From: Sporothrix humicola | Taxonomy: Eukaryota; Ascomycota; Sordariomycetes; Ophiostomatales; Ophiostomataceae | Reading direction: 5' to 3' | Length of the DNA stretch: 64,000 nt | Assembly: GCA_021396245.1 (NCBI GenBank) | Contig: WNYE01000072.1 | Location: 62,001-126,000, forward strand | Shown: piece after piece, positions 55,263-64,000 of the stretch | Layout: each line of letters begins with the position of its first letter | Numbering within the stretch: position 1 is the first letter of the stretch | Notes under the pieces: generated by a model | The model's input: only the letters and a program-made list of their open reading frames with translations | Database searches by the model: none | What the model was told of the DNA's origin: nothing | Position numbers and translations under genes: made by a program

Positions 55263-58169
55263 AGTGGGATAGTGGGGCAAGATAAGTTCGGGCGGGATGA
55301 CGGGGAGGGAAGTGTGTCGGATTGCGAATGGAGGACAGAAGAAAATGGCGAGAGAATGTCGGGATGCAAAAAAAGAAGGTCGAGAACAAAAATGATTGAT
55401 GACAAGTTTAGGTTGAAGTTGGGACTGGTCACGTAGACGGAAGGCACGAGGCAAGGTCGACAGGATAAGAGAGTGATGGCGTAAGGTAGAGAGGCGGTGG
55501 GGCGCGGCTGAGAGCTATTCGGCCTAACAATCAACAGGAATAGGACGGCTGCTGCCTGCCTTGTGCTAAGCATTCGAGACCCTTCCGGGCGGCGGATGAG
55601 CTACCCCAGGGCCCTAAGGAAAATCGCATTACAGTGGAGTTACGACGCCACAGGTTGTTTTGGCTGCTTTGTCGCCGCTAGCTCCAAGAGGCGATTTCAG
55701 GACTCGCTCATGTGTATGCTCTGTCTTTGGGATGTGCGTATTCTGGACAGTATTTTGTGATAGAATTCAGGATACCAAGTAATCAAGATGTCGAAGTAAT
55801 ATCCCAAAAAAATGGAAACAGAGGGTGTCATAGTGGTGACACACATACTCGAGGTGCGTATGACAGCTGGTGATACATCTCAGACCACCTTACAGAAGGT
55901 GGTGACAATAGAGATAGGGCATGCGGTATTTGAGAATCATTATATACTTTTATTGTTTTGTTTATTATTTATTCTCTTCCAACTCGACGATGGACATGTC
56001 GTTTGTCAATGCAGTGAAGTTCCATCTCATAAGTATTGCTGATGGACAACACGTGACGCGACACGTGCACTGACTCACTCATTCACACTCACGCACTGTT
56101 TGTTGTGATAACGCGACAGTTATTACTCTCACTCTGCTCTTACTCGACCCCGCTCGGCGTCATCTGCAGACTGCAGGAAACAAACAAACAGCCTATTAAC
56201 GGAAGACACAGTGTTGGACTGCAGACGAGGAGTGCAGTCGTGCATTGTGCATTTGTGCATTATTTTGAGAAATTAAAAAAGCCCAAGAGAAACGCAGAAA
56301 AGAAAAAGAAGAAGAAAAATAAACAAAAACAGTCACGTTTGCAGGGGATTTGATCCTGTCGTTTTTGTTTTTCTCGCGTACTCCGTAACGGTGGATTTTG
56401 ACAAGGAAGAAGGAAACCAGCTGTGGTCATGGCTGGCAGATTCGTTCTTTCTGTTTCTCATTTTTAGTATTCACTCGCTCCTTCCTGCATCGGACCGTCC
56501 ATGTCCACTCGCAGTTTTCTGTCGTCCACTTTGTTCTTTCCTCGTCCTTTCGTCTTTCGTTTCTCCCTTCCATCGTGCCTGCAGTCTGCAGTCTGCAGTC
56601 CACATCCTCATCCTTTGCTCTTTCCTCTTTCCCTTTCCCCTGCCGCTTAATCCCTGACCTGGTTTGGCGTGTTCTGATTGGTCACATGGCGCATCAGGTG
56701 GGCTGTTTAGCCTGCCCGCCCCCGTCCCTTTGACCAGCAATGCGTGGTATTTTTGGTGGCATTTTGGTGGTATTTGGGTCCTGACGGAGTAAGCCACCGT
56801 TTTGCGGCGCGCATACACTGTGCAGCGTACGGAGCCAGTCGAGCCAGTCTGCGGAGCACGAGTAAGACATTGTGCGCCGTCGTTTTCTGTCTCTGTCTTT
56901 CTGTCACCAGTCGCTCTTTCCCTGTCTCGTACGGAATAGTCCGTCACTTAATCCCTAAATTCACAGGCCTCGTGACAGATCCACCGCGGCGAGACGGAGC
57001 CACGGCACCTGTCTTTGGCTTTTGGCTCCTTGGTGCAGCTTCTGGATCGTCTTTCAGACATTCTCACGTTAGTCTCCCTTGTTTACCGTTTAGTTGTTTC
57101 GCGAGTTTTAATTGTTTCTTTACATTTTTTATTCCGAGAAAATTATTGTTCTTCGTGCCTTTCCACGCATTGAGTGCTCCTTCCCTTATTTGCATACTTT
57201 CCTTTTTCGTACGGGAGCTGGTGTATCGTTGTTTGTTCCTGACAAATTTCGAGATTCTTGCTGTCTCGCTCCTTCTCTCTTACGTCTTTTGTTCCTCTCG
57301 CTCGTTTCTCTCTTTCCTGTCTCTCCCCATTCCTCCAGTGCCGCCTTCCCAATTAGCGGCCCCCCCCTCCCCGCGTGCTTTCCCCTTCCGGCCCCCATCA
57401 GCAGCTTCTTTGCCGCGACCAGGCCACTACAGCGAAACACCAAACCACCAAAGCACCAAAACGCCAAAGAGACCCAGAACACCCAAAAGCAAAACGGCAA
57501 AAGTCCAAAAAAAAGTCGAAAGTTGAAAAGTTTCAAATCCCTGTCCATTCCTCATTCTAGACGACGACGACGACGACGACGACGTCCCTCTCTCCTTTCA
57601 ACTCTCGATCCTCGAATTCCGCCTCTCACTTTCTCCCTCTGGCCACTGTCGGACACCGCCGTGACAGTCCTGTCTCCCAGCGTCCCATTCCACTGTACTT
57701 CCGTACTGTCACCAAATCGACAATTCAAGGGCAAAGACACGATAACCGGACGAGACGACAAGACGAGACGCGGGCGACGACAACGACGGCGACAATTGCA
57801 GCCACGACCCTCACCTCCCCGGCCGCCGGCCCTTCTCGACATGTCTGGGGGTTTGGTGGTGCTTTAGCTCTGGCTCTGTGCCAGACGATAGCCAGACTGT
57901 GTCTATTGAGAGAGTCGTGAAACATCTCGACAGGACGACGACTGGACCGACAGAACGGACCAACACCGACACCACGGCGTCTGCCGGTGAAGGCGAAGTG
58001 ACGTCCGTCGGTGTTTTTTATACATTCTTCGATCATCAAACGCCGAGCCGCTGACATTCAGCATTCAACGCCCTACATCCGATTCCGATCGACTCGATCT
58101 AGATCTAGATCCTCCATCACGACCACGATCAATTTACGCGTCTTATGACCTAACCCGACCACACCCACC
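55263..58169. other. 2.9-kb upstream region of the Rim15-type kinase
   Basis: No gene is recognised. 56440-57390 is strongly pyrimidine-rich and could be a very long leader; CTGCAGT repeats lie at 56578-56600 and GAC repeats at 57560-57584. A short stretch at about 55563-55620 looks loosely tRNA-like on minus but lacks proper arms. Confidence 0.5.
57560..57584. repeat. GAC trinucleotide repeat
   Basis: Eight tandem GAC units in the presumed leader region of the kinase gene. Confidence 0.9.
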
Positions 58170-61100
58170 ATGGACCAGACACAACCCGACCCCAACATGC
58201 TCGCCCCGCCAGCGATAACGTCGCTGCGCGAGTCGGCCGGCATCATGCAGCGGTCGCTGAGCGAGGACATCCGGGAAGAGCGCGACGAGCTGCGCGAGGC
58301 CGCCGAGCAGACGCTCAATGTCTTTATGGACCTGAACCTGGACGGCACCATCCGCTGGGTCAGCCCCTCGTGGGTCGACGTGCTCGGCACGCCCGTCGAC
58401 GCCGTCCAGGGTACGGCCGTCGCCGATCTTGTCGTGGGCGACAACAAGGCCGTCTTTGCCGACGTGATCAAGTTTATGAAGAAGGACGACTCCCGCAGCC
58501 AGATTGTGCGATTTACCATGCGCCTCGGCGCCCTGTCAAAGCTGCTGCCGGCTGATGCATCACTGGGGGGCGATGGCAACGACAACGACAACGACAACGA
58601 AAACACAGACACAACAACAGAAACAGAAACGGAAACAGAACTCCCCGAGTCTGTCGACACGGACGCCAACACAATCGACCTCGAGGCCCAGGGCATCATG
58701 GTCTACGACACGGCGTCCGGCAACGAGAGCCACACCATGTGGATGATCCGGCCGTGGATTGCACCGCGCGAGATCAAGATCAACCTGCCGCCGCTCATCG
58801 TCAACTCGCTGGGCTCGGGCGCCGAGATCCTCGCCAGCTACCTCACACAGCTCGCCGAGCACGGCCTCGACGACGACAAGGAACACCCGCCACCACAGCC
58901 TGTTCTCTGCCGCATATGCGAGCGCCAGATCCCGCCGTGGTGGTTCGAGAAGCACACCGATCTGTGTCTGCAGGAACACACCGCCGAAATGGACGTCCAG
59001 ATGGCGCAAGAGAGCCTGACCGAGCACCGCCACGCTATCGTCAAGGTGCTCGACGCCCTCGAGGCACGCAAGAGCCGTTCTCTGACGGGCGGCAGCGGCA
59101 GCGGCGACTCCTCTCCACTCCTCGTGGCCGAATACAAGGGCATGCCCATTGGCCCGCCGCTCTCCTCGCCCTCTTCTTCGTCTGCAACATCCTCTCCCTC
59201 GCCTGCTGCGGGCCGTTCGCGCGACCGCTCGTCGGGCTTTGGCCATGCACGCGGCCGGTCGTTTGCCATCCGCCGGCCACAGGCCCGCATCGTCGAGCTG
59301 CTGCTTGATCTGTGCGACACCGCCATTGAGATCAGCACACCCGCCATCAAAGAGTCGTCCTCGTCCCAGGCGCCCGGTGAACTGCGCACCCAATCCCCAC
59401 AATCTGAGTCGCGCATCTCGCAGGTCGCACAGTGGCAGTCGCCAAGCAACAACACGCTCGAGCAAGAGCAGGGGCTGGCGCTGCTGTGTGCCGACACGGA
59501 AAAGGTGGCCAAGGCCAAGGTCGAGACCGTGCTGCGCCACCGCCGTGTCATTGAGTATGCCGAGCGGATCCGCGTCGAGTTTGCCGTCATCGTCCAGGAC
59601 TGCATTGACGGCGCCATGCGCAAGGCCGCCAAGATTGCTGCCGGCCGGCTTAGCGACTCGACCGAAGACGAGGAGGACGAGGACGAGATGGCCCAGATGG
59701 CGCAGATCCCGGCCATGGATGGCGAGTCGGAGCCGCCGACCTTTGAAGAGGGCTTCTTTGCAGGCTCTTTTGACGCGCCGTCCACCCTCGCCATGGCCCT
59801 CGAAAAAGCCAAAATCAGCGACAACCCCGACGACCGACGCCTCTCGCATGCCACCGGCACCAACTCCCAAGTGTCGGGCAGCCCGTCCGAATGCCCAACG
59901 CCCAAATCGAACCGGGGCACGGGCGCCATTGGCATCCCCGGCCGCCGTGACTCGCGCCGTGGATCGATGCTCTTTGAGAGCGACGCCGGCGACAGCGACG
60001 GCAGCATGCGCTCGTCGTCTCTGGCGTCGCGGCCGCCACCACGCACCGAGTCGCCCATTTCCGAATTCGGCGATCTCCGCCGCCAGGCCAGCTCTCGCCA
60101 GCACCAACGACGAAGTTTGATTCTGTCAGGCACCGAGTCACCACGCCGGCAAGAATCCCCATCTCGTGCTGCTGGCCAAGCGCCATCCTCCCCTCTCCGA
60201 ATCTCGAAACCACGAAGCATACCCTTCCCGCCCGACGGCATGGCCTCACCTGAAGCATCGCCCATGCTGCCGACGAGCGAGTTTGGCTCGCCCTACATGA
60301 CGGCACAGCACTCGTTCCAGTCGCAGTCCCACCACAATCACCATCATCAACTTCATCACCACCGCCGGCAGTCGTCCATCTCGCTGTCTGCGGCCGGCGA
60401 CTTTTCAGCACGCCAGGCGCCGTCGTCGCCGCGGCTGAGTGCCGCCATTGGCGCCGCGCCCATGGCCCGTGCTGTGCCGCCGTCCATCAAGGACTTTGAG
60501 GTCATCAAGCCCATCAGCAAGGGCGCCTTCGGCAGTGTGTACCTGTCGAAAAAGAAGTCGACGGGCGAGTACTTTGCCATCAAGGTGCTGAAGAAGGCAG
60601 ACATGGTGGCCAAGAACCAGGTCACCAACGTCAAGGCCGAACGCGCGATTATGATGTGGCAGGGCGAGAGCGACTTTGTGGCCAAGCTGTACTGGACGTT
60701 CTCGAGCAAGGACTACCTGTACCTGGTCATGGAATATCTCAATGGCGGCGACTGTGCGTCCCTCACAAAAGTGCTGGGCTGTCTGCCCGAGGAGTGGGTC
60801 AAGAAGTACCTGGGCGAGGTCGTCCTGGGCGTCGAGCACCTGCACAGCCGCGGCATCGTGCATCGTGATCTGAAGCCCGACAATCTTTTGATCGACCAAA
60901 AGGGCCATTTGAAATTAACCGATTTCGGTCTGTCCCGCATGGGTTTGATCGGTCGTCAGAAGCGCGCGCTGAACAGCACTGCCTCGGAGCCCGTGCCCGA
61001 TCTGCTCAAGCAGGGCCCCTTTGCCCGCTCGGCGTCGATAACCTCGTCCCGCTCGGCATCACTCGACCTCCACAACCTGAGTGGCCACTCACCCGGCGGC

Positions 61101-64000
61101 ACGCCGCAAATGACACCCAGCGACTCGGTCGGCAGCTTCGGCCAGCCGTCCTACTTTAATTTGAGCAGCAACAACAACTTGCCCCACGACCGCCGCGTCT
61201 CGGGCCAACGCAGCGACAGCGGCGGCAGCGACGCGCTGAGCAACATGATCAGCAACCTGTCGCTGACCGACGTGACATCTGCATCTCTCCCGCCCGTGAT
61301 CCACTCGCCGCAGCACAACGACGCCATCGCCGCCGAGAGTGTCGATGGCAGCGGATCGCCCGACCTGCCGTCGTTGCAGACGAGTACTACCCAGAATAGC
61401 AGTAGTGGGCCTGAACCCCAAAACAAGGGGACTCCCCCCCAGTCCAGCATGCCGCCGCCCAACTGGGCGCTCTTCGACCCCGAAGACACCAACCGCCGCT
61501 TCGTCGGCACGCCCGACTACCTGGCGCCCGAGACGATCAAGGGCGAGCCGCAGGACGAGACGAGCGATTGGTGGTCGGTGGGCTGCATCATGTTTGAGTT
61601 TCTGTACGGAATCCCGCCCTTCAACGCTGGTGAGGCCGAGCAGGTGTTTGAGAACATTTTGGCGCGGCGCATCCACTGGCCCGACGACCCGATGGACGAC
61701 GACGTGTCGGACGAGGCCAAGGACCTGATTAACAAGCTGCTGTGCATGGACCCGCACATGAGACTGGGCGCGAACCGCGACGAAAAGTACGCGTCGGGCG
61801 GCGAGGAGATCCGCAGCCACCCGTGGTTCGAGGACCTCAAGTGGGACACGCTGCTGCAGGACGAGGCGCAGTTTGTGCCGGCGCTCGAGAACCCCGAGGA
61901 CACGGAGTATTTCGACACGCGCGGCGCCACGCTGCAGTCGTTCACCGAAGAGGTCGAGGATCCGTCGACGTCGACGAGCGCGCCTAGCACCGAGTACGTC
62001 GACCGGCCGCACGACGCTCTATCCCGCGTGCGGTCGCAGGCGCAGGCCAACTCGATGAAGCGCGGGCTGATGCCGCTGCACATCCCGCCGCATGTGCGCG
62101 ACCTCAAGAGCCGGCGTTTAAGTGAACCAGTCGTGACGGACGACTTTGGCAGCTTTGCGTTCAAGAACCTGCCGGTGCTCGAAAAGGCCAACAAGGACGT
62201 GATCCAGAAGTTAAGAGCGGAGGCGTTTGCCGCGCAGAACAAGCAGGCGCCACCGGCAGCAGCGGGCTCGAGCGGCGGCAGTGCCAGCACCATGGCCTCG
62301 CCCAGCCCTGTGCTCGAGGGAAGTCCCGTCCTACCCACGCCCGCCTCCGCGACCAACCCGCAGATCCAGCGCACACTCAGCAACGCCAAGGCGTCGCAGC
62401 GGCCGCAGTCGCCGTCCGGGCTGAGCCAGGCCAACTCGTCGCCCAGCCGCGTGTCGCAGCCGTCATCACCGCTGCTGGTGTCGTTCCATGCGGCGCCCGA
62501 CGGCCGGCGCAAGGTGTCCAACGGCATGAGCCTGCTGCCGCCGGCCACGTCGGGCAGTAGTGGTCTTCAGAGCCAACCTGGCAACCCACTCATCGAGATC
62601 CCCCGCGTGCCGCCCAGCCTGCAAAAGGCCGCGACGACGGTCGGCGTGTCGTCGCCCGTCAAGGGCCGCGGCGGCGCCCCGCCGACATTGCCCTTGTCAC
62701 CGCAAAAGGGCCTGTCGACACCGCGGCAGTCGAGCAACCCGACGAGCCGGTCGCGGTCGCTGACGGTGGGCTCGCAAGAGGGCAGCCCGGTGGCGGCGGA
62801 CATTCTGAACCTCAGCCACCACCGCAACCGGCGCAGCCAGGTGTTTGACATGTCACCGTCGTCGTCGGACAACGAGGGCGACAAGGCGAATGCGCTGCTC
62901 TTGAGGGTGCAACGACGCCGCCAGTCCTCGCGCCGCATGTCGCAGATTGCGATTGACAGCGGGCCCGTGTTCCGCCCGCTGGATGTCTTGATTTGCGAGG
63001 ACCATCCGGTGTCGCGCATGGTGATGGAGAAGCTGCTGGAAAAGCTGCGGTGCCGCACGATCTCGGCGGCTAGCGGCCCCGAGGCGGTGCGGTACGCAAT
63101 GAGCGACATCAAGTTCGACGTGATATTTATGGAATACAAGCTGCCGCAGATCAGCGGCGCGGACGTGGCGCGCATGATCCGGGACACGACCAACACGAAC
63201 TCGCAGACGCCCATTGTGGCGATTACGGCTTACTTGAAAGAACTGCAGGCGCGGCAGCACTTTGACTCGCTGATTGAAAAGCCCATCAGCTCGTCCAAGC
63301 TGACTGAGGTGCTGGCCAGCCTGTGCCACTGGAAGCCGCCGGGCCAGGGGTCGTCGCCATCCTTGTCGCTGGCCCATCCCGCCCCTTCGGGTCTCCGCCA
63401 AGACGTCCGCCTCGAGGACAGCCCGACGTCTGGGTCGTCCATCTTCCCGCACCGGCCGGGCAGCAGTTTCCGCGGATCGAGCCGGGGCGACTCGATCGGG
63501 TCGAGCCTGTTTGGCGACTCGTCGGAGACCATGTCGCTGACGACAGACGACATTCCTATGATTGCGAACCGCAAGGCAACCGGTGACTGGGATGACAGCG
63601 GGCTGGGGATCCAGGAGTACAAGGAGGCGCCAAAGGAGAAGGAGAAGGAGGTTGACCCCAAGACTGCCGGGGCTGGAAACGACAAACCACTTCCGCCCAT
63701 CCCCTCTGACGAACAGCCGCGCGTGTCGGTGCCCGTCAACCTGGCGATGCACTCACCCGTGCCCGTTCCCGTTCCCCTCCCCCAGCGCTCTCTGGAAAAA
63801 CTGCGGGCCAAGCGCGAGGCGATCGAGAAGCGGCGCCTGGACAGCAACAACAGCAACATTGACTCGGCCGACGACGAGGACGACGAGCTGGGGCTGGGGC
63901 TGACCAACACGCTGACCAACAGCAGCGGCTCCAGCAGCGGAAGTGGAAGTCGTCAGGCAGCCTCCTCCTCCGCCACAGGACAACAGCCACCGAGCGCTGG
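58170..64000 (+). CDS. rim15: Rim15/Greatwall-type AGC protein kinase (3' part cut by window end)
   Basis: The frame runs 1943 codons without stop or intron to the window edge. In order: a PAS-like domain (about 45-115); a C2HC zinc-finger-like motif C247-x2-C250-x11-H262-x3-C266; a long Ser-rich linker; an AGC kinase domain from about 774 (GAFGSV loop, K805, HRD at 898-900, DFG at 918-920); an insert of about 190 residues before GTPDYLAPE (1113-1121); then a C-terminal Ser-rich tail. The long insert between DFG and APE is the mark of the Rim15/Cek1/Greatwall group. A response-regulator receiver-like domain starts near 1605 (DVLICEDHPVS), but the phosphate-accepting Asp is replaced by E1655 (IFMEYKLP). 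Family members act downstream of TOR/PKA to drive quiescence and stress survival by inhibiting PP2A through endosulfines. ATG 58170 has a good context (caccATGG). Confidence 0.95.
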   Translation, partial: MDQTQPDPNMLAPPAITSLRESAGIMQRSLSEDIREERDELREAAEQTLNVFMDLNLDGTIRWVSPSWVDVLGTPVDAVQGTAVADLVVGDNKAVFADVIKFMKKDDSRSQIVRFTMRLGALSKLLPADASLGGDGNDNDNDNENTDTTTETETETELPESVDTDANTIDLEAQGIMVYDTASGNESHTMWMIRPWIAPREIKINLPPLIVNSLGSGAEILASYLTQLAEHGLDDDKEHPPPQPVLCRICERQIPPWWFEKHTDLCLQEHTAEMDVQMAQESLTEHRHAIVKVLDALEARKSRSLTGGSGSGDSSPLLVAEYKGMPIGPPLSSPSSSSATSSPSPAAGRSRDRSSGFGHARGRSFAIRRPQARIVELLLDLCDTAIEISTPAIKESSSSQAPGELRTQSPQSESRISQVAQWQSPSNNTLEQEQGLALLCADTEKVAKAKVETVLRHRRVIEYAERIRVEFAVIVQDCIDGAMRKAAKIAAGRLSDSTEDEEDEDEMAQMAQIPAMDGESEPPTFEEGFFAGSFDAPSTLAMALEKAKISDNPDDRRLSHATGTNSQVSGSPSECPTPKSNRGTGAIGIPGRRDSRRGSMLFESDAGDSDGSMRSSSLASRPPPRTESPISEFGDLRRQASSRQHQRRSLILSGTESPRRQESPSRAAGQAPSSPLRISKPRSIPFPPDGMASPEASPMLPTSEFGSPYMTAQHSFQSQSHHNHHHQLHHHRRQSSISLSAAGDFSARQAPSSPRLSAAIGAAPMARAVPPSIKDFEVIKPISKGAFGSVYLSKKKSTGEYFAIKVLKKADMVAKNQVTNVKAERAIMMWQGESDFVAKLYWTFSSKDYLYLVMEYLNGGDCASLTKVLGCLPEEWVKKYLGEVVLGVEHLHSRGIVHRDLKPDNLLIDQKGHLKLTDFGLSRMGLIGRQKRALNSTASEPVPDLLKQGPFARSASITSSRSASLDLHNLSGHSPGGTPQMTPSDSVGSFGQPSYFNLSSNNNLPHDRRVSGQRSDSGGSDALSNMISNLSLTDVTSASLPPVIHSPQHNDAIAAESVDGSGSPDLPSLQTSTTQNSSSGPEPQNKGTPPQSSMPPPNWALFDPEDTNRRFVGTPDYLAPETIKGEPQDETSDWWSVGCIMFEFLYGIPPFNAGEAEQVFENILARRIHWPDDPMDDDVSDEAKDLINKLLCMDPHMRLGANRDEKYASGGEEIRSHPWFEDLKWDTLLQDEAQFVPALENPEDTEYFDTRGATLQSFTEEVEDPSTSTSAPSTEYVDRPHDALSRVRSQAQANSMKRGLMPLHIPPHVRDLKSRRLSEPVVTDDFGSFAFKNLPVLEKANKDVIQKLRAEAFAAQNKQAPPAAAGSSGGSASTMASPSPVLEGSPVLPTPASATNPQIQRTLSNAKASQRPQSPSGLSQANSSPSRVSQPSSPLLVSFHAAPDGRRKVSNGMSLLPPATSGSSGLQSQPGNPLIEIPRVPPSLQKAATTVGVSSPVKGRGGAPPTLPLSPQKGLSTPRQSSNPTSRSRSLTVGSQEGSPVAADILNLSHHRNRRSQVFDMSPSSSDNEGDKANALLLRVQRRRQSSRRMSQIAIDSGPVFRPLDVLICEDHPVSRMVMEKLLEKLRCRTISAASGPEAVRYAMSDIKFDVIFMEYKLPQISGADVARMIRDTTNTNSQTPIVAITAYLKELQARQHFDSLIEKPISSSKLTEVLASLCHWKPPGQGSSPSLSLAHPAPSGLRQDVRLEDSPTSGSSIFPHRPGSSFRGSSRGDSIGSSLFGDSSETMSLTTDDIPMIANRKATGDWDDSGLGIQEYKEAPKEKEKEVDPKTAGAGNDKPLPPIPSDEQPRVSVPVNLAMHSPVPVPVPLPQRSLEKLRAKREAIEKRRLDSNNSNIDSADDEDDELGLGLTNTLTNSSGSSSGSGSRQAASSSATGQQPPSA

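Noticed and set aside
55563..55620. tRNA-like text on the minus strand
   Set aside because: The B-box-like part does not fit GGTTCGANNCC and no acceptor or anticodon stem can be drawn.
58560..60107. 515-codon minus-strand frame inside the kinase gene
   Set aside because: Antisense shadow of the Rim15-type kinase; composition follows from the codon use of the real gene.

Overview
This window looks like nuclear chromosomal DNA of a filamentous ascomycete (Pezizomycotina, most likely Sordariomycetes). It has GC-rich open coding regions and few, mostly short introns (54-63 bp, with CTAAC branch sites) in only three genes. There are three Zn2Cys6 factors, two bZIP factors, a HET-domain protein, a fungal P450, a GT69 mannosyltransferase and a Rim15-type kinase. 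Intergenic spaces are long (up to about 4.3 kb), often purine/pyrimidine-skewed, and hold no tRNA, rRNA, transposon or CRISPR that I could support. Genus cannot be fixed from the sequence alone.

Layout: 1-7.3 kb holds a classical SDR and a type II membrane GT69 (CMT1/CAP59-like) glycosyltransferase. 7.9-18.2 kb holds a HET-domain protein, a DUF3425-type bZIP and two Zn2Cys6 factors. 18.7-23.1 kb holds homogentisate 1,2-dioxygenase divergent from a P450. 23.8-31.1 kb holds an isochorismatase-like hydrolase, an HSL-family esterase, a DHA1-type MFS exporter and an NCS1 purine/cytosine permease. 32.1-36.2 kb is an orphan island: a small repeat protein and two tandem, diverged paralogues of an unrecognised family. 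36.9-46.3 kb holds a secreted tannase/feruloyl esterase, a small Zn2Cys6 factor, an SDR, an ankyrin protein and a spliced bZIP gene. 50.6-64 kb holds a PlsC-type acyltransferase, COP9 signalosome subunit 4, an IAH1-like GDSL esterase and a Rim15/Greatwall-type kinase cut by the window end.

The most interesting signal is a dispersed family of about 150-200 bp structured elements. They sit directly after the stop codons of four unrelated genes (SDR at 2214, GT69 at 7122, isochorismatase at 23840 on the minus strand, CSN4 at 53799), always in the orientation of the gene. Each is built from small perfect hairpins closing on GNA triloops (GAA, GCA, GTA, GGA). In addition each carries a stem CTCCGCCTCC/GGAGGCGGAG whose 15-nt loop is a run of short G-tracts; in three copies this is a canonical G-quadruplex motif with one-base spacers. 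Three copies also share a tail with GATC..ATACCAAG. I know of no described fungal 3'-end element of this design. Single hairpins follow two further stop codons (15828 and 44471).

Functionally the genes do not form one obvious pathway. The Zn2Cys6 gene beside homogentisate dioxygenase is a candidate local regulator of tyrosine/phenylalanine catabolism, but the other genes of that pathway are not in the window.
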